Shown here: positions 49,206 through 59,550 of the stretch, one piece after another
How the letters are laid out: every line of letters begins with the position of its first letter
Position numbering within the stretch: position 1 is the stretch's first letter
From: Cohnella fermenti
Lineage (GTDB): Bacteria > Bacillota > Bacilli > Paenibacillales > Paenibacillaceae
NCBI RefSeq assembly: GCF_004801405.1
Contig: NZ_SSOB01000011.1
Coordinates: 124,001 to 188,000, forward strand
Direction of reading: 5' to 3'
DNA: 64,000 nt
The notes under the pieces: generated by a model
Databases searched by the model: none
What the model saw: the letters and a program-made list of their open reading frames with translations, nothing else
What the model was told of the DNA's origin: nothing
Program-made: the position numbers and the translations under genes

Positions 49206-50038
49206 CACCCTTTAACCGCTCCGGCCGTAAATCCCTTGACAATGTACTTCTGCGTCGTCAGCGACAGCAGGAACGCCGGCAGCATCGCCACCGTCCCCGC
49301 CGCCGCAAGCGGACCGAAGGGGGTGTCCTTCTGCGCCTGAACGAGGCCGCTGATCCCAAGAGGCAGCGTCTTCTTCGCGTCGCTGAACGTCAGAATCAGC
49401 GCCATGCCGAATTCGTTGTATGCGGCCAGGAAGGCCAGAATGGCCGTCACCACAATCCCCGGCGCGACAAGCGGCAGCGCAATTCTCGCGAACAGCTGCA
49501 GCGGACCGCAGCCGTCAATGATGCCCGCCTCGTACAGCTCGCCGGGCAGCTCCTCGTAGAAGCCGACGAACAGCCATACCGCAAGCGGCAGAGTCCCCGC
49601 CGTGTAGACGATGATCAGGCCCGTGAGCGAGTCGAGCAGCCCCAGCTTGTCGAAGATGACGAAGTACGGGACCGTAAACACCAGGCCGGGAATCATCCGC
49701 ACGGCCAGAATCAGGTACAGCCAGAAGCGGCGGCCCCGGAACCGGAAGCGCGCGAAGCCGTATCCGGCCAATGCCGCAATCAGCACGGACAACCCGACCG
49801 TGGCCAGCGCCACGACCATGCTGTTGCGGAAGTACAGCCCGATGTTGTTCTCCTTGAAGATCTCCCTGTAGTTGTCCCATGTCCATCGGGTCGGCCAGAA
49901 TTCGGGGGGCAGCTTGATGATCTGTCCCGGCGTCTTGAACGAGGTCGCAAGCGCCCAATAGATGGGGAACAGGAAGAACAACGCGAAGAGGAGCAGGAGA
50001 ACCCCTTGCGCCAATCGTTCCCTCTTCCGGATATTCAT
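49205..50038 (-). CDS. Sugar ABC transporter permease (CUT1, MalG-like)
   Basis: Permease of 277 residues with six transmembrane segments. The EAA loop is LYEAGIIDGCGPLQLFARIALPLVAP. It starts with the ATGA overlap (50035-50038) against the preceding permease, indicating coupled translation. The ending LTTQKYIVKGFTAGAVKG is characteristic. It partners the MalF-like protein to import oligosaccharides bound by the lipoprotein at 47451. No ATPase is encoded nearby. Confidence 0.95.
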   Translation of the reverse strand: MNIRKRERLAQGVLLLLFALFFLFPIYWALATSFKTPGQIIKLPPEFWPTRWTWDNYREIFKENNIGLYFRNSMVVALATVGLSVLIAALAGYGFARFRFRGRRFWLYLILAVRMIPGLVFTVPYFVIFDKLGLLDSLTGLIIVYTAGTLPLAVWLFVGFYEELPGELYEAGIIDGCGPLQLFARIALPLVAPGIVVTAILAFLAAYNEFGMALILTFSDAKKTLPLGISGLVQAQKDTPFGPLAAAGTVAMLPAFLLSLTTQKYIVKGFTAGAVKG

Positions 50039-50955
50039 GCGGCCTCTCTCCCTTCGGTTCCCGTCTGCTTGCGAAGCAAGGTCATAAAGACCAGCGTGAC
50101 GACCAGAATCAAGGCGAAGAAGATGAATGCGCCGGCGGAGCCCGCGCCGATGTTACCGTAGCGGAAGGCCGTCTTGTAGATGGCCGTTCCCATCGTCTCC
50201 GTGGCGGTGCCCGGCCCGCCGTTCGTCAGAACCATGACCGAATCGAATACGCGCAGAGCGTCCATCACCCGGATCGTCACGACCAGCGCAATGAAATTGC
50301 GAATAAGCGGCAGCGTAATGCGGAAGAACGATCGGGTGCGGCTGGCGCCGTCGATCATCGCGGCCTCGTAGACATCCCCCGGTACGGTCTGGAATGCCGC
50401 GAGGAAAATCAGCATGCAGAACGGAGTCGCTCCCCAGATGTCGACCGCGCTGATCGCGGCCTTGGCGGGCACCGACTCGCCTGTCCAACTGACGGAGGCG
50501 AAGCCCAGCAATTCGACAACATAGTTGACAATGCCGTACACGGGAGCGAACAGAATCTCCCAGATCGTCGCCGTCACGACGGGCGCAAGCATAAGCGGCA
50601 GAATAAACAGACTGCGGAACACCTTGAGCCGCTTCTCCATCGCCTTCGCGTTGAGCAGCATGGCCAGTCCCAGACCAAGCACCAGGTTAAAAATGACGGT
50701 TATGGCCGTGAACAGGAACGTCCAACCGATAGAGTCCGTGAACAGTCGGTTGCTCAGGATGTCGCGGTAGTTGTCCAAGCCGACATAATGGATCTGATCC
50801 AGCGGCACTCCCAATCGATAGGACTGCAAGCTGATGACAAAGGAGATCAGAATCGGAATCACGCCCAGCAGAACAATCAACGCGACTGCCGGCACGATAA
50901 ACAAATACGGCGCCCAGCCGCCCCCGCGAAGGCCAGGATTACGTTTGTTCCCCAT
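50035..50955 (-). CDS. Sugar ABC transporter permease (CUT1, MalF-like)
   Basis: Permease of 306 residues with six transmembrane segments. The EAA loop is VYEAAMIDGASRTRSFFRITLPLIRN. The N-terminal basic stretch before LFIVPAVALIVLLG is typical of this group. First gene of the arabinan transport operon (50955 down to 43000), divergent from the GntR/LacI regulator at 51173, which probably represses it through the palindrome at 51058-51073. Confidence 0.95.
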   Translation of the reverse strand: MGNKRNPGLRGGGWAPYLFIVPAVALIVLLGVIPILISFVISLQSYRLGVPLDQIHYVGLDNYRDILSNRLFTDSIGWTFLFTAITVIFNLVLGLGLAMLLNAKAMEKRLKVFRSLFILPLMLAPVVTATIWEILFAPVYGIVNYVVELLGFASVSWTGESVPAKAAISAVDIWGATPFCMLIFLAAFQTVPGDVYEAAMIDGASRTRSFFRITLPLIRNFIALVVTIRVMDALRVFDSVMVLTNGGPGTATETMGTAIYKTAFRYGNIGAGSAGAFIFFALILVVTLVFMTLLRKQTGTEGREAA

Positions 50956-51057
50956 TCTCTGCGAAGCCCCCTCTATCGCCGAATGTTAACCATCGGCCCT
51001 TCTGAATGAATACGCTTACCACACCATTGATCATAATGGATTGCTCAAACAAAATAC

Positions 51058-51148
51058 ATACTAAGCTTAGTATTTTATATTATATTTTTCGCTTTAAAAT
51101 CGGTTTTATATTGATTATTAGTAGAATATAATTGAATTAACTTAGTAT
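51058..51148. promoter_or_regulatory. Divergent promoter region with a 16-bp perfect palindrome
   Basis: ATACTAAGCTTAGTAT (51058-51073) is a perfect palindrome. TATAAT at 51127-51132 is a -10 for the regulator, and a half-site CTTAGTAT recurs at 51141-51148 beyond the likely start of transcription. The pattern suits autorepression plus control of the divergent transporter operon. It differs from the AraR operator known in B. subtilis. Confidence 0.6.
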
Positions 51149-51172
51149 ATTAAATTAGGAGTTGCTTATTAT

Positions 51173-52261
51173 ATGAAGAGTGTGCCCCTCTACAAAAAAA
51201 TTCAGAACCATCTGCGTGAGCAAATCCTCACGGGCGCTCTGCGGCCGGGAGACCGCGTGCCTTCGGAGAAGGAGATCGCCGACTTCTTCAACGTGAGCCA
51301 GATCACGTCCAAGCAGGCCCTGGCGGGCTTGGCCGATCAGGACCTGGTCGTGCGGATCAAGGGCAAGGGCACCTTCGTCGCCGGCCGCATGGGGACCGAC
51401 ATTCTGAAATCGATCGATTCGGGATTCAAAGGAATTGTGGGCATCGTCTTCCCGTCGATCTGCATGCCGGTAGAGAGCCTGCTCTTCTACCACATTCAAT
51501 CGCTGCTGCATGACCGGGGCTATCAGACGCTGATTCGCGTCACGGAAGACAAGATGGACAAGGAGATTGAAGCGATCCGCATGTTCCAGATGTTCGGCGT
51601 CCGGGGATTTATCATCTTCCCGGTTATCAACGAGAGCTACAACGAGGAGATTCTGAAGCTGACGCTTAACCGGTTCCCTCACGTGCTTGTAGACCGTTAC
51701 TTGCCCAACATCTCAAACAGCAGCGTTACCTCGGAGAATGAGGCGGGGATGACGGCGGTAGCCGAATATTTGTTCGAAGCGAGGCACAAGGATATTGCAT
51801 TGATTACTCAAGAGGACACGAACTCCAACACCCGCGAGCGAATGATCGGCTTCGAGAAGGCCTATGTCGATCGCAAGCTGCCCGTCGACAAGCAATATTG
51901 GCTGTTCCTTCGGCGCGACGGCAAGGAACAGGACGCCGAGCTGTGCAGCCGAATTCGATCCTTCTTGGAAAATTGTCCGCACGTCACCGCCGTTGTCACC
52001 GTCGATACCGTTCTGGCGCGTCTTGCGTACGCCGTGCTGCATGAGATGGGGAGGAAGGTGCCGAACGACGTTCTTCTGGCATCCTTCGACGATCCGAAGC
52101 TGCCGTTCGTTCCCTTCGTCGAACAAGACATCGGAACCATCTCGCAGAAGGCCGTCGATCTCATCATCCGCCAGATGGAACAGGGGTACTTCGTCGCACG
52201 CGAGTCCGTCCCCGTTCGCTTCGTCGACGGTGTCCGTTATCCGATGCCCGACGGCATCTGA
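51173..52261 (+). CDS. GntR/LacI-type transcriptional regulator, paralogue 2 (AraR-like architecture)
   Basis: Regulator of 362 residues. Winged helix 1-75 (RPGDRVPSEKEIADFFNVSQITSKQAL, KGKGTFVAGR), then a LacI-type effector domain (about 80-350) ending in DDPKLPFVPFVEQDIGTISQKAVDLI. It shares long identical stretches with the protein at 41544. TTAGGAG lies 9-10 bases before ATG 51173. Divergent from the arabinan transporter operon and likely its repressor; the inducer is probably arabinose or an arabino-oligosaccharide (inference). Confidence 0.93.
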   Translation: MKSVPLYKKIQNHLREQILTGALRPGDRVPSEKEIADFFNVSQITSKQALAGLADQDLVVRIKGKGTFVAGRMGTDILKSIDSGFKGIVGIVFPSICMPVESLLFYHIQSLLHDRGYQTLIRVTEDKMDKEIEAIRMFQMFGVRGFIIFPVINESYNEEILKLTLNRFPHVLVDRYLPNISNSSVTSENEAGMTAVAEYLFEARHKDIALITQEDTNSNTRERMIGFEKAYVDRKLPVDKQYWLFLRRDGKEQDAELCSRIRSFLENCPHVTAVVTVDTVLARLAYAVLHEMGRKVPNDVLLASFDDPKLPFVPFVEQDIGTISQKAVDLIIRQMEQGYFVARESVPVRFVDGVRYPMPDGI

Positions 52262-52285
52262 ACGGAATGCTGCCCTCCCCTGCCC

Positions 52286-53188
52286 TCAAGCATAATAACT
52301 TCGGAAAACAATGTCCTGAGGATAGTTGCCGAAGCTCTTCCCGTACAGCGTCAGTCCGCCCCGGCCGCGTCCGGCGTCCTCCGCCGCGATCCGGAACGTC
52401 CAGTTTATCGCATGCGTCCCGATGTCCCGAAGACCCACGTCCGATATTTTCATCCCGTCGATGTAGGTGCCCTTCTCCTTGACCCGCAACACCTTCAGCA
52501 GGCCGTACTGATTGACATCCGTATGCCACCATTCCGGCGTCAGCCTCCCCCGCGTCCCTCCGAAGTCGCCGGGGCTCGTCCACACGCCCAGCAGCTTGTC
52601 CCCCAAGTAGAAGCGAATGTCCGAAGGCCAATTGTCGTTCACGCGGGGAGCTTCCGAACCGATCTCGAGCGAGATCTCGATCTCGTGAAGGGACTCGTCC
52701 CGGTGCAGGTAATTCGGAATGCGGTACTCCACCCAGCCCCTGGCGAACCACAGAATGCCCGCGTTCACCCGCTCCGGGTCCATGAAGCAGACCGGATTGT
52801 CGTATTGGCCGATGACCTTCTCCGTTGTTGCGATTCCGCAGGTGGGCCACGCTTCATAGTCCGTGAAGTGGCCGATCGGCACGGACGTCTCATGGAAGGG
52901 ATAATTGCCGGGGGCATCGGGAGACAGCCTCACCTGCATGAACTCCTCCTTCGCGTAGCAGACTTTGTAGGTTCCCCCGTTGATCCGCTTCATTCGGCTG
53001 CCGACAAGGCCGGCTTCCTCCAGCTTCCGGATATGGCCGCTGACGACGGCGTTGCTTAAGTAAAGCTCCTCCGCCAACTCCTTGACGTGCCGCTCCCTCT
53101 CGAATAGCTTGTCGATGATCGCGAGTCGCACTTCGCTGGCCAATGCCTCGTATATCTTCAGCGACGCCGGGTCCGTTCTGAGCAGCAT
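52286..53188 (-). CDS. ArsR-family regulator with C-terminal beta-domain
   Basis: Protein of 300 residues. The N-terminal ArsR-like winged helix (about 10-90) includes VRLAIIDKLFERERHVKELAEELYLSNAVVSGHIRKLEEAGLV. The C-terminal 180 residues are rich in beta-type sequence (WVEYRIPNYL, DIRFYLGDKLLGVWTSPGDFGG) and could bind a carbohydrate or ligand. No Cys metal cluster is visible, so it is not a classic metal sensor. It is divergent from the GH51 gene at 53337, 148 bases away, and likely regulates it. AAGGTGG precedes ATG 53188. Confidence 0.85.
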   Translation of the reverse strand: MLLRTDPASLKIYEALASEVRLAIIDKLFERERHVKELAEELYLSNAVVSGHIRKLEEAGLVGSRMKRINGGTYKVCYAKEEFMQVRLSPDAPGNYPFHETSVPIGHFTDYEAWPTCGIATTEKVIGQYDNPVCFMDPERVNAGILWFARGWVEYRIPNYLHRDESLHEIEISLEIGSEAPRVNDNWPSDIRFYLGDKLLGVWTSPGDFGGTRGRLTPEWWHTDVNQYGLLKVLRVKEKGTYIDGMKISDVGLRDIGTHAINWTFRIAAEDAGRGRGGLTLYGKSFGNYPQDIVFRSYYA

Positions 53189-53262
53189 GATTATCCACCT
53201 TGTTTTGAATTTTGTTTTATACGAATCCTGAAGAATAAGATTGTTCCTTAAACCCCATTATG

Positions 53263-53278
53263 ATACTAATATTGGTGT
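53263..53278. promoter_or_regulatory. Imperfect match to the 51058 palindrome upstream of GH51
   Basis: ATACTAATATTGGTGT agrees at 12 of 16 positions with ATACTAAGCTTAGTAT and lies 59 bases before the GH51 start. It may be a second site for the GntR/LacI regulator. Chance matches in AT-rich DNA are possible. Confidence 0.35.
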
Positions 53279-53294
53279 AGAGCAATCACTTTGA

Positions 53295-54848
<1,554 letters not shown>

Positions 54849-54890
54849 GCGCGCGGCTTCTCCGGAAGCGCCCCCTCCTGTCTGGGCAAG

Positions 54891-54928
54891 AAGAACCGCC
54901 AGGGAAGGTCGTCCTGGCGGTTCTTTTT
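54891..54928 (+). terminator. Terminator after abfA
   Basis: AAGAACCGCCAGG pairs perfectly with CCTGGCGGTTCTT around a 9-base loop and is followed by TTTTT, 43 bases after the stop codon. A textbook intrinsic terminator. Confidence 0.92.
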
Positions 54929-54950
54929 GCTATTCGCTCTGCGGGTTCGA

Positions 54951-55045
54951 TGACTTTTATGATTTATGTGATTTTATGTGGTTTATCACATTCGTTCGGC
55001 TATTCGGGCCGGGGATCGCTGTTTTGCTATGTAGAGCATCGGGTT
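54951..55045. repeat. Dispersed palindromic element, partial copy 3
   Basis: ATGTGGTTTATCACATTCG, then TCGGCTATTCGGG and GGGATCGCTGTTTTGCTATG, align with the middle of copies 1 and 2 (near 18.1 and 42.8 kb). Only about two palindromes are retained. It lies between the abfA terminator and the second 104-bp array, in a gene-free stretch. Confidence 0.65.
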
Positions 55046-55104
55046 AGACCTCCAACCGTCTCTTCGGAGCGTCGTTGTACGGGTTCCCGGCACATTGCTC
55101 CTAG

Positions 55105-55790
55105 ACACGGGTCAAACTGGAGCGGCGATAGGCTCGCGGAGGGACCGAGATGAGTCGCCATTACTCAAGTACGGGCATTCGAGCAGGCATGGTGGGTGCA
55201 GATGAGTAACCACAGGTCAACTGGAGCGGCGATTGGCGCGCGGAGGGCCCGAGATGAGTCACCATTACTCAAGTGCGGGCGTCCGAGCGGGCATGGTGGG
55301 TGCAGATGAGTAACCACGACTCAACTGGAGCGGCGATTGGCTCGCGGAGGGACCCAGATGAGTCACCATTACTCAAGTGCGGGCGTTCGAGCGGGCATGG
55401 TGGGTGCAGATGAGTAACCACGACTCAACCGAAGCGGCGATTGGCTCGCGGAGGGACCGAGATGAGTCACCATTACTCAAGTGCGGGCGTTCGTGCAGGC
55501 ATGGTGGGGGCAGTTGAGTAACCACGACTCAACTGGAGCGGCGATTGGCGCGCGGAGGGACTGAGATGAGTCACCATTACTCAAGTGCGGGCGTTCGTGC
55601 AGGCATGGTGAGTGCAGATGAGTCACCACGACTCAACTGGAGCGGCGATTGGCTCGCGGAGGGACCCAGATGAGTCACCATTACTCAAGTGCGGGCGTTC
55701 GTGCAGGCATGGTGGATGCAGTTGAGTAACCACGACTCAACTGGAGCGGCGATTGGCGCGCGGAGGGCCCCAGATGAGTCACCATTACTC
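55105..55790. repeat. Tandem array 2 of the 104-bp unit
   Basis: ATTACTCAAGT (or ATTACTC at the end) starts at 55160, 55264, 55368, 55472, 55576, 55680 and 55784, all exactly 104 bases apart. This gives six complete units plus partial units at both ends. Unit sequence and orientation match array 1 at 283-637. Half-units start with GATGAGTCACCATTACTCAA and GATGAGTAACCACGACTCAA. The array runs to within seven bases of the Gfo/Idh/MocA stop codon. No spacers vary, so it is not a CRISPR. Confidence 0.96.
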
Positions 55791-55796
55791 TTGCCC

Positions 55797-56873
55797 CTAT
55801 TCGCGGGCCCGTTCCGGCCGAGCTTGCAGCTCAACGGTTCGCCGCTCCCCGCTCGCGCGAATCACGGCGTCCAGCACCTCCTGGTTGCGATAGCCGTCCA
55901 TGAAGCCCGGCAGGCCGTCCGGCGCGTCGCCGTCCAGCAGCGACAGGAAGTCGCCGTACTGCGTCGCCTTGCAATACGCCGGCACCTCGACGACGGCCCG
56001 GGCCAGCCGGCCCGGCGCCTCCTCGCGGGTCCAGACAACCCGCTCGGGGTCCAGCGTCGACGCGTGCAGCGTGCCGGCATCGCCATAGATCGTCACCTCG
56101 TGCTGATTGCCCGAGCCGACCGCATTGCGCGACGACTGGAATACGCCGGCCTCGTCTCCCGACATCACCCCCTGGAAGCTGACAAAGTCGTCCACTTCGA
56201 TTGGGACCATTCGGCCCGTCGCAGGATCGCGACGCTCGGGAATAAGCGTGCGCATCTGCGCGGACAGCTCCTTGAACTCGCCGAACAGGAACCGGGCCAG
56301 ATCGATCATATGGGAGCCCAGATCGCCGAGCGTTCCCGTGCCGGTGATGTCCTTGTTGAAGCGCCATAGATAAGGCGTGTCGTTCAGCGCCGAGCCCCAG
56401 CCCTGCAGGTACTGGATCGAGAAGCTGCGCACGGCGCCCAGCTTCCCGGCCCGTACAAGCTCCCGCGCATAGCGGAAGGCCGGCGTGTAGCGGTAGCTGA
56501 AGCCGATCATGCCGCGCACCGGCCGCGCCTCGTACAGCGCGAGCAGCGGGGCCGCCTCCGCGAAGACGCGGGTGAACGGCTTCTCGGCGAGGAACGGCTT
56601 GCCTGCCTCCAGGCAGGCCCGGATAATCGCCGCGTGAACGTTGTTCGGCGTCACCGATACGACGGCGTCGATGTCCGGATCTCCGATGAGCTGCTTGAAG
56701 TCGGCGTATCTGCGGTCCGGCGCAATCCGAAGCTCATCGCCCTTCTCCGCCAGCGCCCCTTCGTTAACATCGCTGACCGCCACGACCTCATAACGGCCTT
56801 CCTCCGCTATCCAGCGAATATGCGAATGCGCCATGCCTCCAAGGCCAATTAATCCAATCCGATAGTTGCTCAT
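55797..56873 (-). CDS. Gfo/Idh/MocA-family oxidoreductase
   Basis: NAD(P)-dependent sugar oxidoreductase of 358 residues. The nucleotide-binding motif is IGLIGLGGMAHSHI (5-18). VTPNNVHAAIIRACLEAGKPFLAEKPF carries the family's EKP motif with its catalytic Lys. The C-terminal GFO_IDH_MocA domain includes GDLGSHMIDLARFLFGE with the conserved Asp/His. It follows the binding-protein gene by 12 bases. Possible roles are inositol, glucose or cyclic polyol oxidation; the substrate cannot be read. The 104-bp array begins right after its stop. Confidence 0.92.
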   Translation of the reverse strand: MSNYRIGLIGLGGMAHSHIRWIAEEGRYEVVAVSDVNEGALAEKGDELRIAPDRRYADFKQLIGDPDIDAVVSVTPNNVHAAIIRACLEAGKPFLAEKPFTRVFAEAAPLLALYEARPVRGMIGFSYRYTPAFRYARELVRAGKLGAVRSFSIQYLQGWGSALNDTPYLWRFNKDITGTGTLGDLGSHMIDLARFLFGEFKELSAQMRTLIPERRDPATGRMVPIEVDDFVSFQGVMSGDEAGVFQSSRNAVGSGNQHEVTIYGDAGTLHASTLDPERVVWTREEAPGRLARAVVEVPAYCKATQYGDFLSLLDGDAPDGLPGFMDGYRNQEVLDAVIRASGERRTVELQARPERARE

Positions 56874-56885
56874 AGATTCTCCCGT

Positions 56886-58511
56886 CTACTTGACTGTCAT
56901 GTAACGATCGTAGGCATCGTTGTAAATCTGGATCAGCTTCTGCAGCCCCATGTCGTTCAGCTTCTTGACATAGCCGTCCCACTCCTGGTCGATGCCGCCC
57001 TTCGTGATCCACTTGGCGCGCGTGCTCTTGATGTAGCTCTCGATATCCGTCGTCAGCGTCGGCAGCTCCGCATACTCGTCGACGGTATACATGACATCCG
57101 GGAACGGCTGCGTCACATAGTCCTTGCCCAGACTATCGAGCGTCAGCTTGAGGCCGTCGCCGCTCGACGGATCAAGCCGGATCTTCTTCTCGAACTCGGG
57201 GCTGACATACTTCGGACCGAAGTCCCGCAGCGAGCTGTCCCAGTACCAGGCGTCCGCGCTCGTGCCGTCCGGCGGGTCCATCAGCGTGTAGGTGCCGTCG
57301 TCGTTCTTGCTGATCGAGGTGCCGATGGCGCCCCAGAAGTTCTGAATGCTCGCTTCGCCGGTATAGAACTGGTCGGCCCACCGCGCGGCTACCTCGGGAT
57401 ATTTGCTGGCGGTGGTGATCAGCAGCTCGTTGCGCCGGAAGCTCAGGCCGTTCGGATCGCCGATCTGATACTTCTCCCCGTCCGGCCCCGCGATCGGCGC
57501 AATCGTCTCGTATTGCTTGCTCCACGGGCCGAACACGGCATCCGGCGTCCATTGATAGGAGAATCCGATCATCGCGGCGTCCGGATTCTGCCGCTTGGCC
57601 GTCAGCATCGTCTCGTCCTGCGTGAACGTCTCTTGGTCGATCAGCCCTTCGGCATACAGTTTGTTCGCCCACGTGATGGCCGCCTTGTAGTTGTCCGAAG
57701 TCGGAATATATTCCGGCTTGCCGTCCTTGATCATCATGTGGTTGCCGCGCAGATCGGTAATGCCGAACGGGGTGAACAGATTCATATCGATGTCCTTCGT
57801 ATCGCTGTACGGAATCTCGTCCGCCTTCTGGTTGCCGTTCGGGTCCTGCTCCTTGAACGCTTTAAGCACCGTGTACAGCTCGTCGAGCGTTGTCGGCGCC
57901 TTCAATCCCAGTTTGTCCAGCCATTCCTTGTTGATGACCGGCTGCTGGGAAGCATAGGGCCGCGACGGCAGTCTGGCGGGCAGCGAGTAGATCTTGCCGT
58001 CCGGGAAGGTGCTCAGCTTCTTCAGATCCGGCATCTCGGCCATCGCCGCTTTGAGATTCGGCATATATTGATCGATATAGTCGTCCAGCGGACGGAACAG
58101 CGTAAGATTGTTCACAATATCGGAATCGCCGAACGCCAGATCGCCCACGATGATGTCCGGCATCTTGCCGCTTGCCAGCAGAACGGACTTCTGCGTCTCC
58201 CAATCGGTGTTGGAGATGACCTGCCAATTGATCTTGACGTTCGAGTTCTTCTCCAGCTCCTGCAGCCAACTGTTCTTCGTGAACGAATCCCCCATGTTGC
58301 CCCAGCGGATCGTGAGCGCGTTCAGCGTGACCGTCTTGTCGACGATGGGCAAGCCTTCCTTGTGAAAATTGTCGTTCGATGCGTTCGTCGAGCTGTTCCC
58401 GGTATCGCCCGATGCAGCTCCATTGTCTCCGTTATCGCTGCTGCAGCCGGCCAGCACCGCTGTCCCCAATACGGAGACGAGGGCCAGACCGGACATCCAC
58501 TTCTTCGCCAT
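56886..58511 (-). CDS. Extracellular solute-binding lipoprotein (LipO type)
   Basis: Binding protein of 541 residues. The signal peptide ends in lipobox LAGC (Cys at about 23) and a Gly/Ser/Asn-rich linker. The mature part contains NVKINWQVISNTDWETQKSVLLASGKMPDIIVGD and ends with VKKLNDMGLQKLIQIYNDAYDRYMTVK, as in binding proteins of LplB/YtcP importers. AAGGGGAG precedes ATG 58511. It serves the permeases at 58615 and 59551. The substrate is probably an oligosaccharide or uronic-acid oligomer, as in related clusters; unproven. Confidence 0.93.
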   Translation of the reverse strand: MAKKWMSGLALVSVLGTAVLAGCSSDNGDNGAASGDTGNSSTNASNDNFHKEGLPIVDKTVTLNALTIRWGNMGDSFTKNSWLQELEKNSNVKINWQVISNTDWETQKSVLLASGKMPDIIVGDLAFGDSDIVNNLTLFRPLDDYIDQYMPNLKAAMAEMPDLKKLSTFPDGKIYSLPARLPSRPYASQQPVINKEWLDKLGLKAPTTLDELYTVLKAFKEQDPNGNQKADEIPYSDTKDIDMNLFTPFGITDLRGNHMMIKDGKPEYIPTSDNYKAAITWANKLYAEGLIDQETFTQDETMLTAKRQNPDAAMIGFSYQWTPDAVFGPWSKQYETIAPIAGPDGEKYQIGDPNGLSFRRNELLITTASKYPEVAARWADQFYTGEASIQNFWGAIGTSISKNDDGTYTLMDPPDGTSADAWYWDSSLRDFGPKYVSPEFEKKIRLDPSSGDGLKLTLDSLGKDYVTQPFPDVMYTVDEYAELPTLTTDIESYIKSTRAKWITKGGIDQEWDGYVKKLNDMGLQKLIQIYNDAYDRYMTVK

Positions 58512-58574
58512 AGCGAACTCCCCTTTATGTTTAATAAGTGCAACGCCTTGCCCGCCTTGCCGTCCACTCTTCCC

Positions 58575-58620
58575 GTCAGCCCTTCCGGTCAGCCCTTCCG
58601 GTCAACCCATCCGGTCAACT
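58575..58620. repeat. 13-bp direct repeats between permease and binding-protein genes
   Basis: GTCAGCCCTTCCG occurs about four times in a row with small changes, in the 103-base gap. Probably slippage-derived; its tail overlaps the permease stop region. Confidence 0.7.
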
Positions 58621-59526
58621 CTTCACGGCGCCGATCATCACCCCCTTGTTGAAGTGCTTCTGCACGAACGGGTACAGGCACATGATCGGCAGCGTGGCGA
58701 CGATAATGACGGAATAACGAAGCAGGTTGGCCAGCCGCAGCGCGATCTGGGCCGCCTCTCCCGTACCGAGCGCATTCTGCATCTGGTTGGTCACCAGAAT
58801 CTCGCGCAGCACGAGCTGGAGCGGATAGAGATCCGGGTTGTGCAAGTAGATCAGCGCATTAAAGTACGAGTTCCATTGCCCTACCGCGAACCACAGAGCC
58901 AGCACCGAGATGATCGCCTTGGACAGCGGCAGCACCATCTGCACGTAGAAGCGAAGATTGCCGCAGCCGTCGACCTGGGCCGCCTCCCACAGCTCCGGCG
59001 GAATCCCCGTCTGGAAGAAGGTGCGCGCCACAATGATATCGAATACGGCGACGGAGAACGGCAGCACCATAACCCAGAACGTGTCGTACAGATGGAAGTC
59101 GCGAATCGTCAGGAACGTCGGCACCAGGCCGCCGTTAAAGAACATCGTAAAGATAAAGAATAAGGATAAAAACCGGCGTCCGACCAGGTCCTTCCTCGAC
59201 AAGGCGTAGGCCGCCGACAGATTTACCGCGAGCCCGATCGCCGTCCCTACGGCCGTATAAACGATCGTGTTGCGGTAGCCGAGCCAGATGTTCGAATGCT
59301 TAAACAGCTCCTTATAGCCATCTAGCGTGAAGCCCTTGGGATACAGCCACACCTGGCCGCTGCCGACCGCCGACGGATCGCTGAACGAAGCGATGACGAT
59401 AAAAAACAGCGGGTACATAACGACAATTAGCACAAGCACGGCCCATGTGTACAGCACAATCTCCAGGAGCCGGTCATTGTTGCGCGTCTTGGGAATGCGC
59501 AGCTCCATCTTCGTTGCAGCCTCCAT
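58615..59526 (-). CDS. Sugar ABC transporter permease (YtcP type, MalG-like)
   Basis: Permease of 303 residues with six transmembrane segments. The EAA loop is LWEAAQVDGCGNLRFYVQMVLPLSKA. The ending KHFNKGVMIGAVKS is the group's hallmark. The start could be 59526 or the ATG six codons later (59508), which has GGAGG 11 bases upstream. It follows the LplB-like permease by 24 bases. Confidence 0.94.
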   Translation of the reverse strand: MEAATKMELRIPKTRNNDRLLEIVLYTWAVLVLIVVMYPLFFIVIASFSDPSAVGSGQVWLYPKGFTLDGYKELFKHSNIWLGYRNTIVYTAVGTAIGLAVNLSAAYALSRKDLVGRRFLSLFFIFTMFFNGGLVPTFLTIRDFHLYDTFWVMVLPFSVAVFDIIVARTFFQTGIPPELWEAAQVDGCGNLRFYVQMVLPLSKAIISVLALWFAVGQWNSYFNALIYLHNPDLYPLQLVLREILVTNQMQNALGTGEAAQIALRLANLLRYSVIIVATLPIMCLYPFVQKHFNKGVMIGAVKS

Positions 59527-59550
59527 CGCGGATGCTCATCCTCCTCTCCA

